This document shows positions 1 to 8,798 of a stretch of DNA of 58,239 nt, in pieces. A model generated the notes under the pieces. It ran no database searches. It had not been told where the DNA came from and saw only the letters and a list, made by a program, of their open reading frames with translations. The position numbers were made by a program, and so were the translations under genes. Numbering within the stretch: position 1 is the stretch's first letter; each line of letters opens with the position of its first letter. The DNA is taken from contig JBOFLG010000103.1 in the NCBI GenBank assembly GCA_051657745.1, forward strand, positions 1 through 58,239. Direction: 5' to 3'. The DNA is from JBOFLG01 sp051657745 (GTDB lineage: Bacteria; Actinomycetota; Actinomycetes; Actinomycetales; Dermatophilaceae).

Positions 1-51
1 AGGCTGGTCATGGATACCTACTCGCCCGTGGTGGTCATCCCCGCACTGTGA
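1..51 (+). CDS. C-terminal end of an unidentified protein (partial)
   Basis: Frame 1 is open from the window edge to a TGA at 49-51 and encodes 16 residues ending in VVVIPAL. The tail looks like coding sequence but is too short to identify. It would converge with, and overlap by about 17 bases, the stop codon of the membrane protein gene on the other strand. Chance is possible for so short a frame. Confidence 0.35.
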   Translation, partial: RLVMDTYSPVVVIPAL

Positions 52-2302
52 GGTCGTAGACCGCGGCGTCGCCGTTCTCGAAGCGTCGTGTCGCGTACGG
101 CTCGAGGGTTGTCGCAGAGGGCCGGGTCTTGTCTACGTACACCCAGCGCACCCCCAGTTCGCGTAGCCGGCTGGCGGCGCTGGCGCTCGGAGCCGCGACG
201 AAGCCGTCGTTCAGGCGGAGGATGTCTGGCCGCCAGTAGTCCACCGTGATCGAATCGCGGCCCTCCGGTGCGATCCGGGTAGCGCGTGGCGTTGCCGTCC
301 ATCCCTCGACAAGCGACTGCCGCTCGGAGAAGGCCGTCACCACCCATCGCCGGCTGTCGCAACCGTCGCGTGGCTCGCGTGGCGTTGTGCAGTGTCGGTT
401 GGTCATCACCACGTCGCCGATGTCGGAGTGGTCGCGGATCCACCGTGCTGCGTCGATTTGTTGCTGGGTCACCGCGTTGACCGTGTCGGTACGGACCGGT
501 CGCGCGGTTGGGTCGGCCGGGTTCAGCGCAGCGTGGCCGAGCACCAGCGGGCCACTCAGCGTCACGGTCAGGGCCAGTGTGGACAGCGCAGTACCCACCT
601 GCCCCGCTGGCGGACGACCGATGATGAGGCCGAGCGCGGCGACGACGACCAGGATGAGCGCACCCCACCGAAGTAGCGCCCACACCTGTTCGTAGTTCCC
701 GGGCGACAGGGTGCCCTCGATCCCCGGCGGCACCGCGACCAGCGCGACCGCCCCGGCGAGGGCCACGAGCGTCATCCGGGTCATTACCCGGGCGCCGAGG
801 CTCCGGTGCACCTCGAGGATGCCGATCGCCGCACCGATGCCCATCAGTGGGACTGCCGTCGCAGCGAAGTAGTACTGGCTTCGTCCCGGGTGCGAGAACA
901 CGCCCACGGCTCCGGCTCCGGCGAGTACTGCGCCGAGGAGCAGCCATGTGGTCGGGTCGGCGCGCCAGCGGCGCGAGACGGGCAGTGCACCGATGCCTGC
1001 AGCCCGACTGACCACGGCGAGTACTGACACCGTGATCGCCATTGTCCGCAATGACGCGGTCGGTAGGTCGCCCAGCCACACCTGAATCGGCGTCTGACGA
1101 GCCGCGTCGTCCAGGCCGAAGGCGAGCCCTGCACTGGAGCCGCGGAACACCAGTAACACGGTGAGCCCGAGCGCGCCGCTCACGACGGCGAGATCCATCA
1201 CGACCGGCGCCACCAGGCGGCGGTTGACGATCAGCATTGCCACAGCGGCGAGTGCGAGACCGGCGACCACCAAGGGCGAGGTTGACCCTTTGATCCCGGC
1301 CGCCACCACCGCAAGTACCGGGACCAGAATCCAGGCGCCGCTCAACGCTTGCCCGCGCCAGCGCATTGAGAGCAGCAGCACGAGCGTGACCAGAATGGGT
1401 ACGGCAAGAGCTGTCGTTGGCGACTGGGGGTTGATCGGGAGCGCCTGCGTCAGGGTGCCGAAAACGTTTGCTTGGCCACCCGCCATCGCCAGCGCAGCAG
1501 CGATGACGCCCGCCAGTGGGCGTCCGGACAGCCGAACCGCGCCCACGGCCACCGTTGCGACGAACACCGCCGGCATCACGGCGGGCAGGTACCGCAGAAG
1601 CACGGAATCGAGATCGACGCCCGAGACCCGCGCGGTCTGGGCGATCCACGCATGGGTGAACCAGTGGTAACCGAGTTCTTCGCCGCGAACTGTGGGCCAA
1701 CTTGTCGGGCCGCGGTGCAGGAGCTGGGACGCCAGTGCGAGATGAAGGTAGGCATCCTCGTGGACTCGCCACGCGCCCGGCGGGAATACCAGCCGGTGGT
1801 CGCGGAAGTAGGTGATCAGCTGAAGGACGGCGGGCGTGGCGGTGATGCCGACCGACGGCCCCCACCACCAGGGCAGCAGCGCGTGGCGGGCGGCCCGGAT
1901 CCGGCCGCGCGTGGTGGGTATGACAACGAGAGCGAGCCCGAGGGCGACTGGAATGCCCGCCGACAGCCACCATGCATGGGTGAGACCGGCAAGCACCTGG
2001 CTGGGAACCGCGATAGCGCTCCCCAGCGCGAAGCCCATCACCAGGTCCTCGAGAAGCCAGCCGTGGCGGGGCCGCACGGTGCGCCAGACCAGCGCCCCGG
2101 GAAGCACCTGGGTGAGGATGACGCCGGCCGTCATCCGTGCGGCATCGGCACCGGGTAGGCCGGTGCCAACTGCGTAGCCGAGAAAGGCAACGGCCGTGAC
2201 CATGGTCCCGAAGATCGTCGCGATCTCTGACGCTGCCCGTCCACCCCGACTCCGGCGGCGGACCTCCGACTCCACCGACGGTGTGACTACCGAGGTGCTC
2301 AC
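35..2302 (-). CDS. Large polytopic membrane protein, GT-C glycosyltransferase-like
   Basis: About 755 residues from a GTG at 2302, chosen because a GGGAG ribosome-binding site lies a few bases upstream; the reading frame continues further upstream without a convincing start. The protein has a short basic N-terminus, many hydrophobic segments over roughly the first 570 residues, an acidic loop (HEDAYLH) after the first membrane segments as in GT-C enzymes, and a soluble C-terminal region with WIRDHSD and a Cys pair likely outside the membrane. Family members use lipid-linked sugars, but the exact substrate cannot be read. It diverges from a methyltransferase and GT2 pair, suggesting a cell-envelope glycan locus. 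The GT-C assignment rests on topology and general similarity, not on a specific motif. Confidence 0.7.
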   Translation of the reverse strand: MSTSVVTPSVESEVRRRSRGGRAASEIATIFGTMVTAVAFLGYAVGTGLPGADAARMTAGVILTQVLPGALVWRTVRPRHGWLLEDLVMGFALGSAIAVPSQVLAGLTHAWWLSAGIPVALGLALVVIPTTRGRIRAARHALLPWWWGPSVGITATPAVLQLITYFRDHRLVFPPGAWRVHEDAYLHLALASQLLHRGPTSWPTVRGEELGYHWFTHAWIAQTARVSGVDLDSVLLRYLPAVMPAVFVATVAVGAVRLSGRPLAGVIAAALAMAGGQANVFGTLTQALPINPQSPTTALAVPILVTLVLLLSMRWRGQALSGAWILVPVLAVVAAGIKGSTSPLVVAGLALAAVAMLIVNRRLVAPVVMDLAVVSGALGLTVLLVFRGSSAGLAFGLDDAARQTPIQVWLGDLPTASLRTMAITVSVLAVVSRAAGIGALPVSRRWRADPTTWLLLGAVLAGAGAVGVFSHPGRSQYYFAATAVPLMGIGAAIGILEVHRSLGARVMTRMTLVALAGAVALVAVPPGIEGTLSPGNYEQVWALLRWGALILVVVAALGLIIGRPPAGQVGTALSTLALTVTLSGPLVLGHAALNPADPTARPVRTDTVNAVTQQQIDAARWIRDHSDIGDVVMTNRHCTTPREPRDGCDSRRWVVTAFSERQSLVEGWTATPRATRIAPEGRDSITVDYWRPDILRLNDGFVAAPSASAASRLRELGVRWVYVDKTRPSATTLEPYATRRFENGDAAVYDLTVRG

Positions 2303-2374
2303 GGGTCTCCCACTGGTCAGCAGACGGCTGCGGGACGGAACGGCTGGCGTCCACAGCAGCCCCAAGCGCCCGCC

Positions 2375-2380
2375 ACTATA
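2375..2380 (-). promoter_or_regulatory. Candidate -10 box for the membrane protein gene
   Basis: Read on the minus strand this is TATAGT, a good sigma-A -10 box, about 70 bases before the GTG at 2302. No convincing -35 element is seen. It lies only 32 bases from the plus-strand -10 box of the divergent methyltransferase gene. Confidence 0.4.
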
Positions 2381-2412
2381 GGTGAGTGCGCTGCGTAGAC
2401 GGAGCCTCCTGG

Positions 2413-2418
2413 TAGCCT
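2413..2418 (+). promoter_or_regulatory. -10 box for leaderless methyltransferase mRNA
   Basis: TAGCCT lies 8 bases before the GTG at 2427. This is the arrangement expected for a leaderless transcript and it decides between the several in-frame GTG codons (2382, 2421, 2427). Confidence 0.45.
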
Positions 2419-2426
2419 GCGTGCGC

Positions 2427-3140
2427 GTGTCCAAACCGAATCGTGCCACCCCTGCGGCGTCTGCCTCAGCAGCGCCCCTTCACGACGGTCACCTGGCGTC
2501 GCCTGGTGGTTATTTTGAGACGCGCCTTGCGTACCACGCCAGTCGTGGAGCCATCTGGCGACATTTGTGCCGGTACTTCGCCCGGTGGGTGGGGCCGGAT
2601 GACGATGTCCTGGAGTTGGGTGCGGGGTGGTGCGATTTCGCCAACAATATCGTGGCCGGCCGAGTTACGGCGATGGATATCGACCCCACTGTCGAACATG
2701 CCGCCGCGTCGCACGTGGTGCCAGTGATCGGCGATTGCACGGACCTCGCCCGGTTCGTGGACAATTCCTTCGACGTCATTTTCGCGTCCAACCTGCTCGA
2801 GCATCTCGAACGTGCTGACGCGACGAGGCTGCTGGCCGGTGCGCGCCGGGTGCTTCGACCCGGCGGTCGTCTGGTGCTGATGCAGCCGAACTTCCGGCTC
2901 TCGCCGGGCCGCTACTTCGACGACTACACCCATGTCGCCATCTACACCGACCAGTCATTGAGCGACTACCTCAGCGCCGAGGGCTGGACGGTCGGCACGG
3001 TTCGGGCGCGCTTTCTCCCGCTGACCGTGAAGTCACGCGCCTCGCGGTTCACGTTCTTGGTGCCGTGGTATTTGCGGTCGCCCATCAAGCCGCTTGCTGG
3101 TCAGATGCTCGTCGTGGCCAACCCGGCGAAGGGTGCTTGA
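2427..3140 (+). CDS. Class I SAM-dependent methyltransferase
   Basis: About 237 residues. The SAM-binding motif LELGAGW is at residues 62-68, an acidic residue ending strand 2 at about D84 (MDID), a GDC motif at 102-104, and FDVIFASNLLEHL at 115-127, the usual post-motif of Methyltransf_11 type enzymes. The acceptor is unknown; RYFDDYTH and the C-terminal region resemble methyltransferases of glycolipid and polysaccharide clusters. One base separates its stop from the GT2 gene, so the two are probably co-transcribed. In-frame GTG codons at 2382 and 2421 are alternative starts; 2427 is preferred because of the -10 box spacing. Confidence 0.8.
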   Translation: MSKPNRATPAASASAAPLHDGHLASPGGYFETRLAYHASRGAIWRHLCRYFARWVGPDDDVLELGAGWCDFANNIVAGRVTAMDIDPTVEHAAASHVVPVIGDCTDLARFVDNSFDVIFASNLLEHLERADATRLLAGARRVLRPGGRLVLMQPNFRLSPGRYFDDYTHVAIYTDQSLSDYLSAEGWTVGTVRARFLPLTVKSRASRFTFLVPWYLRSPIKPLAGQMLVVANPAKGA

Positions 3141-3141
3141 C

Positions 3142-3936
3142 ATGCCCGATGGTCAGCGTTTGGTGGTCGTGCTACCCACCTACAACGAGAAGGACAGCAT
3201 CGCCGACTGTGTGCGACGTTTCGAGGCTCTGGACGTGGTCGACGACGTCATCGTGGTCAACAACAACGCCGCGGCGGGCACCTCCGAGGAGGTGGCCAGC
3301 ACGGGTGCGCGAGAGGTCGTCGAGACCACTCAGGGCTATGGCGCCGCCATCAAGCGCGGCATCCGTGAGGCGATCGACTCTGGAGCCGACCTCGTGTCGG
3401 TCTGCGAGCCCGACGGCACGTTTGCGCCGGAGGATGTGCGCAAGTTGCTCGCGTTTATGCCCGAGTGCGACCTCGTTGTCGGCTCGCGGACCGTGTCAAA
3501 CTTTATCTGGCAGGGCGCGAATATGGGTTGGTTTATCCGCTGGGGTAACTGGGCGGTGGCCAAGTTCATCGAGGTGCTCTACAACACTTCGTACCTCAGC
3601 GATGTGGGATGCACCTTCCGGGTGATGACCCGCGCTCAGGCGGAGTCGATCCTCGCCCGATCCACGCTGGACGGCTCCGCATATGGTCTTGAGATGTTGC
3701 TGATTAGCGTCATCACCCGAGCTCGAATGGTTCAGGTACCGGTCAACTATCGTGAACGGGTAGGTGTCTCGTCGGTGACCGGCGATTTCGGGAAGACGGT
3801 TGCGCTCGGCCTCGAAATGATCGGCCTGGTCGTGCGGATGCGAGTGCGACGGCGGGCAATTCGTCACAACCGACCCGAGGGCTATCGTCAGGGAGAGGCC
3901 GACGCCGTTGGCGGAACGGTGTTCGGTGATCGGTGA
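3142..3936 (+). CDS. Family 2 glycosyltransferase (dolichol-phosphate-mannose synthase-like)
   Basis: 264 residues starting MPDGQRLVVVLPTYNE. The GT-A fold is shown by VVVLPTYNE (8-16), VVNNNAA (38-44) and the acidic metal/nucleotide motif CEPDGTF (88-94), with GYGAAIKRGI before it as in polyprenyl-phosphate sugar synthases. No clear C-terminal transmembrane pair is seen, so the product is probably a peripheral cytoplasmic enzyme. It likely supplies an activated lipid-linked sugar or adds a sugar for the GT-C-like protein encoded nearby. The ATG lies one base after the methyltransferase stop. The donor and acceptor are unknown. Confidence 0.85.
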   Translation: MPDGQRLVVVLPTYNEKDSIADCVRRFEALDVVDDVIVVNNNAAAGTSEEVASTGAREVVETTQGYGAAIKRGIREAIDSGADLVSVCEPDGTFAPEDVRKLLAFMPECDLVVGSRTVSNFIWQGANMGWFIRWGNWAVAKFIEVLYNTSYLSDVGCTFRVMTRAQAESILARSTLDGSAYGLEMLLISVITRARMVQVPVNYRERVGVSSVTGDFGKTVALGLEMIGLVVRMRVRRRAIRHNRPEGYRQGEADAVGGTVFGDR

Positions 3937-4311
3937 GACGCCGGCCTGGTGGGCAGCGCCGAACAGCGGGGTGATGCCAGGGCGCGGCGGCATCCGAACT
4001 GAGCAACGCCGTACCCCCGGGCAGAGGTTCCAGACGCCTTGATTTGGATCGAGTCCTTCACTGGCGGTAGTGTCATCGGACGTGTCTGGCTAGGCCCAGA
4101 CTGAGGTCCGGACCAACGCCAAGGCTCGGAAGCGGCCTCATCACCACTCTTGCCGGGCGTCTCGCACGGTCGCTCCGGTTGTGAGGTGCGACGCGCGGGG
4201 AGTGCAGGGAAGAGGAGTCCGCACGACATTCGACAAGCGATGTTCGTGCGGGAGAACCCCAGGACCCGCGCCTCGGCGCCGGGATGACCAGACGAACTCA
4301 AAGGAACCAGG
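3937..4311 (+). promoter_or_regulatory. str operon promoter and long leader
   Basis: This 375-base gap has no convincing gene. A sigma-A-like promoter is visible: -35 TTGGAT at 4044-4049, 18-base spacer, -10 TAGTGT at 4068-4073. That would give rpsL a 5' leader of about 230 bases. rpoC, commonly near rpsL in other bacteria, is not upstream here. Confidence 0.5.
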
Positions 4312-4686
4312 TTGCCTACGATCAACCAGTTGGTGCGCAAGGGCCGGCAGGACAAGACCGTGAAGGTCAAGACCCCTGCGCTCAAGGGCTCACCACAGCG
4401 TCGCGGCGTGTGTACGCGGGTCTATACGACCACCCCGAAGAAGCCGAACTCCGCACTCCGGAAGGTCGCTCGCGTGCGCCTGACGAGTGGCATGGAGGTC
4501 ACGGCGTACATCCCCGGTGTCGGCCACAATCTTCAGGAGCACTCGATGGTGCTCGTGCGTGGCGGACGGGTGAAGGACCTGCCCGGCGTGCGCTACAAGA
4601 TCATTCGTGGCGCGCTCGACACGCAGGGTGTCAAGAACAGACAGCAGGCGCGGAGCCGGTATGGCGCGAAGCGGGTGAAGGGCTGA
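4312..4686 (+). CDS. rpsL: 30S ribosomal protein S12
   Basis: 124 residues, full length for the family, beginning MPTINQLVRKGR. The start codon is TTG, fixed by the conserved N-terminus and by an AAGGA ribosome-binding site about 7 bases upstream. The decoding-centre loops KKPNSALRKVARV and GGRVKDLPGVRY are intact. Lys43 and Lys88, the positions classically changed in streptomycin resistance, are lysines, so the sequence is of the sensitive type. It is the first gene of the str operon, and its stop overlaps the rpsG start. Confidence 0.98.
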   Translation: MPTINQLVRKGRQDKTVKVKTPALKGSPQRRGVCTRVYTTTPKKPNSALRKVARVRLTSGMEVTAYIPGVGHNLQEHSMVLVRGGRVKDLPGVRYKIIRGALDTQGVKNRQQARSRYGAKRVKG

Positions 4687-5156
4687 TGCCACGCAAGGGC
4701 CCCGCTCCTAAGCGGCCACTCGTCGTCGACCCCGTTCACCAGTCGCCGCTGGTCACCGCATTGGTGAACAAGGTGCTGCTCGACGGCAAGAAGTCAATCG
4801 CCGAAAACATCGTCTACGGCGCCCTCGAAGGATGTCAGGCGAAGACCGGCACGGACCCAGTGCAGACGCTCAAGCGTGCGCTCGACAACATCAAGCCGAC
4901 GTTGGAGGTCAAGTCACGCCGAGTCGGTGGCGCGACGTACCAGGTGCCGATTGAGGTCAAGCCGAACCGAGCCACCACGCTGTCGCTGCGATGGCTCGTC
5001 GGCTACTCGCGGCAGCGGCGCGAGAAGACCATGACTGAGCGGCTGATGAACGAGATCCTCGATGCCTCCAATGGCCTCGGCGCCGCAGTGAAGCGCCGCG
5101 AAGACACCCATAAGATGGCTGATTCCAACAAGGCCTTCGCGCACTACCGCTGGTGA
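4686..5156 (+). CDS. rpsG: 30S ribosomal protein S7
   Basis: 156 residues, the normal length. It begins MPRKGPAPKRPL and contains the conserved KSRRVGGATYQVP and NKAFAHYRW segments. S7 nucleates assembly of the 3' domain of 16S rRNA and contacts tRNA in the exit site. The ATG overlaps the TGA of rpsL by one base, implying translational coupling. In other bacteria S7 autoregulates the str operon; no obvious S7 target was recognised here. Confidence 0.98.
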   Translation: MPRKGPAPKRPLVVDPVHQSPLVTALVNKVLLDGKKSIAENIVYGALEGCQAKTGTDPVQTLKRALDNIKPTLEVKSRRVGGATYQVPIEVKPNRATTLSLRWLVGYSRQRREKTMTERLMNEILDASNGLGAAVKRREDTHKMADSNKAFAHYRW

Positions 5157-5164
5157 CCCGTACC

Positions 5165-5202
5165 CTGGCGCCTGACCTTCCCGGATGACGGTCGGGCGCC
5201 GG
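5165..5202 (+). terminator. Hairpin between rpsG and fusA (attenuator or processing site)
   Basis: A 13-bp stem with two G-U pairs (5165-5177 with 5190-5202) closes a 12-base loop containing GGATGAC. It starts just after the rpsG stop and has no T-run, so it is more likely a partial terminator or RNA-processing structure than a full stop. Confidence 0.45.
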
Positions 5203-5276
5203 GGGAGGGCGGTCGCCAGCGCAGCCCACATCGCAACCCGCAGATCCCCTACGCGACCCGAGACGAGAGCACGAAC

Positions 5277-7391
5277 GTGGCACAGGACGTCCTGACGGAC
5301 CTGACAAAGGTCCGCAACATCGGCATCATGGCGCACATCGACGCCGGCAAGACCACTGCGACCGAGCGCATCCTCTTCTATACCGGAGTCAACCGGAAGA
5401 TGGGCGAGACGCACGACGGCGCCTCGACCACCGACTGGATGGAGCAGGAGAAGGAGCGGGGGATCACCATCACCTCGGCTGCGGTCACCTGCTTCTGGGA
5501 CAACCACCAGGTCAACATCATCGACACTCCCGGGCACGTGGACTTCACTGTTGAAGTAGAACGTTCGCTTCGGGTGCTCGATGGTGCCGTTGCGGTGTTC
5601 GACGGGAAAGAAGGCGTCGAACCGCAGTCTGAGACGGTGTGGCGGCAGGCTGACAAGTACACCGTCCCCCGCATTTGTTTCGTCAACAAGATGGACAAGC
5701 TGGGTGCCGACTTCTATTTCACGGTCGACACGATCAAGGACCGACTGGGGGCCGAGCCGCTGGTGCTCCAGCTGCCGATCGGCGCCGAGAGTGACTTCAT
5801 CGGGGTCGTCGACCTCATCGAGATGCGTGCTCTCGTCTGGCCCGGTGACGCCAAGGGTGACGTCACCATGGGCGCGAAGTATGAGGTGCAGGAGATTCCC
5901 GCCGAGTTGACGGAGAAAGCTGCCGAGTATCGGCACCATCTCGTCGAGCGAGTCGCCGAAGCCGACGACACGCTGATGGAGAAGTACCTCGAGGGTGGCG
6001 AGGTCTCGGCAGGTGAGTTGCGGGCCGGCATCCGCGCCCTGACTCTTGCGTCGGAGGTGTACCCGGTGCTGTGCGGCTCGGCATTCAAGAACCGTGGCGT
6101 GCAGCCGATGCTCGACGCCGTCGTTGAGTACCTCCCGTCGCCGATCGACGTGCCGGCAATGGAGGGGCACGCGCCCGGTAGCGAGGACGACAAGGTCACC
6201 CGCGCCCCAAGCGCAGCTGAACCATTCAGCGCGCTGGCCTTCAAAGTTGCATCGCATCCATTCTTCGGCACGCTCACCTTCATCCGCGTGTACTCCGGTC
6301 GCATCGCGGCCGGCACCCAGGTTCTCAACAGCACCAAGGTGAAGAAGGAACGAGTCGGCAAGCTTTTCCAAATGCACGCCAACAAGGAGAACCCCGTCGA
6401 GGAGGCTCTTGCTGGTCACATCTATGCGGCGATTGGGCTGAAGACCACCACTACAGGTGACACGTTGTGCGATCTCGCCGCGCCGGTGGTCCTCGAGTCC
6501 ATGACGTTCCCGGAGCCGGTCCTTCAGGTGGCTATCGAGCCAAAGACCAAGGGCGACCAGGAAAAGCTCGGCACTGCGATCCAGAAGCTCGCTGAAGAGG
6601 ACCCCACGTTCCAAGTCACCCTTGACGACGAGACCGGGCAGACGATTATCGCCGGGATGGGCGAGTTGCATCTGGATATCCTCGTTGACCGCATGCGGCG
6701 TGAGTTCAAGGTCGAGGCAAACGTTGGCAAGCCGCAGGTCGCCTACCGCGAGACCATTCGTCGCACACTCGACCGGCACGACTACACCCACAAGAAGCAG
6801 ACCGGAGGCTCCGGCCAGTTCGCCAAGGTGCAGATCGCGCTTGAGCCGCTCGACACCACCGAGGGCGAGCTGTACGAGTTCGCGAACAAGGTCACTGGCG
6901 GCCGGGTACCGCGCGAGTACATTCCGTCGGTCGACGCCGGAATCCAGGACGCGATGCAGTACGGCACCCTCGCTGGCTACCCACTGGTGGGCATCAAGGC
7001 GACCCTGCTCGACGGCGGATACCACGACGTCGACTCCTCCGAGATGGCGTTCAAGATCGCTGGGTCGATGGCGTTCAAGGAGGCCGTGCGCAAGTGCGAC
7101 CCGGTGTTGCTCGAGCCCATGATGGCCGTCGAGGTGCGCACGCCCGAGGACTACATGGGCGACGTCATCGGTGACATCAACAGCCGGCGCGGGCACATCC
7201 AGGCCATGGAGGACATCAGCGGCGCCAAGGTGGTGCGTGGCCTAGTGCCGCTGTCCGAGATGTTCGGCTATGTCGGCGACTTGAGGTCGAAGACCCAGGG
7301 CCGGGCGAACTACTCCATGGAGTTCGATTCCTACGCCGAGGTCCCGCGGTCGGTGGCCGAGGAGATCATCAAGAAAACTCGAGGCGAGTGA
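5277..7391 (+). CDS. fusA: Elongation factor G
   Basis: 704 residues, typical of bacterial EF-G. The GTPase domain has G1 AHIDAGKTT (19-27), G3 DTPGH (83-87) and G4 NKMD (137-140). Domain II, the domain III GMGELHLDI segment, and the IV-V region with GGYHDVDSSEMAF and RRGHIQAMED follow. It catalyses tRNA-mRNA translocation and, with RRF, ribosome recycling. The start is GTG with only a weak purine-rich ribosome-binding site. It lies 120 bases after rpsG, separated by a hairpin, and 117 bases before tuf. Confidence 0.98.
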   Translation: MAQDVLTDLTKVRNIGIMAHIDAGKTTATERILFYTGVNRKMGETHDGASTTDWMEQEKERGITITSAAVTCFWDNHQVNIIDTPGHVDFTVEVERSLRVLDGAVAVFDGKEGVEPQSETVWRQADKYTVPRICFVNKMDKLGADFYFTVDTIKDRLGAEPLVLQLPIGAESDFIGVVDLIEMRALVWPGDAKGDVTMGAKYEVQEIPAELTEKAAEYRHHLVERVAEADDTLMEKYLEGGEVSAGELRAGIRALTLASEVYPVLCGSAFKNRGVQPMLDAVVEYLPSPIDVPAMEGHAPGSEDDKVTRAPSAAEPFSALAFKVASHPFFGTLTFIRVYSGRIAAGTQVLNSTKVKKERVGKLFQMHANKENPVEEALAGHIYAAIGLKTTTTGDTLCDLAAPVVLESMTFPEPVLQVAIEPKTKGDQEKLGTAIQKLAEEDPTFQVTLDDETGQTIIAGMGELHLDILVDRMRREFKVEANVGKPQVAYRETIRRTLDRHDYTHKKQTGGSGQFAKVQIALEPLDTTEGELYEFANKVTGGRVPREYIPSVDAGIQDAMQYGTLAGYPLVGIKATLLDGGYHDVDSSEMAFKIAGSMAFKEAVRKCDPVLLEPMMAVEVRTPEDYMGDVIGDINSRRGHIQAMEDISGAKVVRGLVPLSEMFGYVGDLRSKTQGRANYSMEFDSYAEVPRSVAEEIIKKTRGE

Positions 7392-7395
7392 GCGC

Positions 7396-7401
7396 TAGAC
7401 T
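7396..7401 (+). promoter_or_regulatory. Possible tuf promoter -10 box
   Basis: TAGACT begins five bases after the fusA stop codon, 107 bases upstream of tuf. The -35 region is poor. A separate tuf promoter after fusA is common in actinobacteria and would allow extra EF-Tu synthesis. Confidence 0.35.
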
Positions 7402-7508
7402 GCTCGCTGGTCTCGGCCCGACAACCGACCAACCACACCCCACCGACGCCACGTCCTGCCCGGTCGTTTCGGCGTTCCACCTAGAGAAGAGTCCTGAGGA
7501 GGACACCA

Positions 7509-8705
7509 GTGGCGAAGGCAAAGTTCGAGCGGACCAAGCCGCACGTCAACATCGGCACCATCGGTCACATTGACCATGGCAAGACCACGCTGACGGCGGC
7601 GATCTCGAAGGTCCTGCACGACAAGTACCCGGACCTGAACCCCCAGTTCGCGTTCGATGACATCGACAAGGCACCCGAGGAGAAGCAGCGCGGCATCACC
7701 ATCTCGATCGCGCATATCGAGTACCAGACCGAAAGTCGTCACTACGCGCACGTCGACTGCCCGGGGCACGCTGACTACGTGAAGAACATGATCACGGGTG
7801 CGGCGCAGATGGACGGTGCGATTCTCGTCGTGGCCGCCACTGACGGCCCGATGCCGCAGACCAAGGAGCATGTCCTCCTCGCCCGCCAGGTCGGTGTGCC
7901 GTACATCGTTGTCGCGCTCAACAAGGCCGACATGGTTGATGACGAGGAGATTCTCGAGCTCGTCGAGATGGAGGTGCGTGAGCTGCTCTCCATCTACGAG
8001 TTCCCCGGCGACGACCTTCCGGTCGTGAAGGTCTCGGCGCTGAAGGCACTCGAAGGCGATGCCGAGTGGGGCAAGTCGGTGCTAGAGCTCATGGAGGCTG
8101 TCGACACGTACATCCCCGAGCCCGAGCGCGAAACCGACAAGCCGTTCCTGATGCCCGTCGAGGACGTCTTCACGATCACCGGTCGTGGCACTGTCGTGAC
8201 CGGCCGCATCGAGCGCGGCATCCTCAAGGTCAACGAGGAGGTCGAGATTGTCGGCATCCACACCGGCCCAGCAACCAAGACCACCGCGACCGGCATCGAG
8301 ATGTTCCGCAAGCTCCTCGATGAGGGTCGCGCGGGCGAGAACGTCGGCCTGCTTCTTCGTGGCATCAAGCGCGAAGATGTCGAGCGTGGCCAGGTCGTCG
8401 TCAAGCCGGGGTCGATCACCCCGCACACCGGCTTCGACGCCAACGTGTACATCCTCTCCAAGGACGAGGGCGGTCGGCACACGCCGTTCTATGACAACTA
8501 CCGCCCGCAGTTCTACTTCCGGACCACCGACGTCACAGGTGTCGTGAAGTTGCCCGAGGGCACCGAGATGGTCATGCCCGGTGACAACACCGAGATGGCC
8601 GTCGAGCTCATCCAGCCCATCGCCATGGAGGAGGGCCTGCGCTTCGCCATCCGTGAGGGCGGCCGGACCGTCGGCGCTGGCCGGGTCACCAAGATTACTC
8701 AGTGA
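7509..8705 (+). CDS. tuf: Elongation factor Tu
   Basis: 398 residues. G1 GHIDHGKTT (19-27), G3 DCPGH (83-87) and G4 NKAD (138-141) are intact, followed by the two beta-barrel domains ending in the conserved GGRTVGAGRVTKI. It delivers aminoacyl-tRNA to the ribosomal A site as the GTP complex. The GTG start is preceded by a strong GAGGAGGA ribosome-binding site. It is the last gene of the str operon and is followed 29 bases later by a strong hairpin terminator. Confidence 0.98.
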   Translation: MAKAKFERTKPHVNIGTIGHIDHGKTTLTAAISKVLHDKYPDLNPQFAFDDIDKAPEEKQRGITISIAHIEYQTESRHYAHVDCPGHADYVKNMITGAAQMDGAILVVAATDGPMPQTKEHVLLARQVGVPYIVVALNKADMVDDEEILELVEMEVRELLSIYEFPGDDLPVVKVSALKALEGDAEWGKSVLELMEAVDTYIPEPERETDKPFLMPVEDVFTITGRGTVVTGRIERGILKVNEEVEIVGIHTGPATKTTATGIEMFRKLLDEGRAGENVGLLLRGIKREDVERGQVVVKPGSITPHTGFDANVYILSKDEGGRHTPFYDNYRPQFYFRTTDVTGVVKLPEGTEMVMPGDNTEMAVELIQPIAMEEGLRFAIREGGRTVGAGRVTKITQ

Positions 8706-8734
8706 CCTGAGACTCGCTTGTCTCGACGAGAACG

Positions 8735-8773
8735 TCGACGGGCCCGCACCCTTCGTGGGTGCGGGCCTGTCGA
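8735..8773. terminator. Bidirectional terminator between tuf and the acetyltransferase gene
   Basis: A 17-bp stem with a single G-T pair (8735-8751 with 8757-8773) encloses a five-base TTCGT loop. It sits between the convergent tuf and GNAT genes and has no T-run, as is usual for actinobacterial terminators. Confidence 0.85.
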
Positions 8774-8798
8774 TGTTCCGAGGAGGCTGGGTTTCCCC

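Noticed and set aside
18..2354. Long Arg/Pro-rich minus-strand reading frame of 778 codons
   Set aside because: It is antisense-frame overlap of the membrane protein gene, with low-complexity Arg/Gly/Pro composition typical of off-frame high-GC DNA.
4914..7196. 760-codon minus-strand reading frame opposite rpsG and fusA
   Set aside because: It lies antisense to certain rpsG and fusA genes; open only because of GC-rich codon bias.
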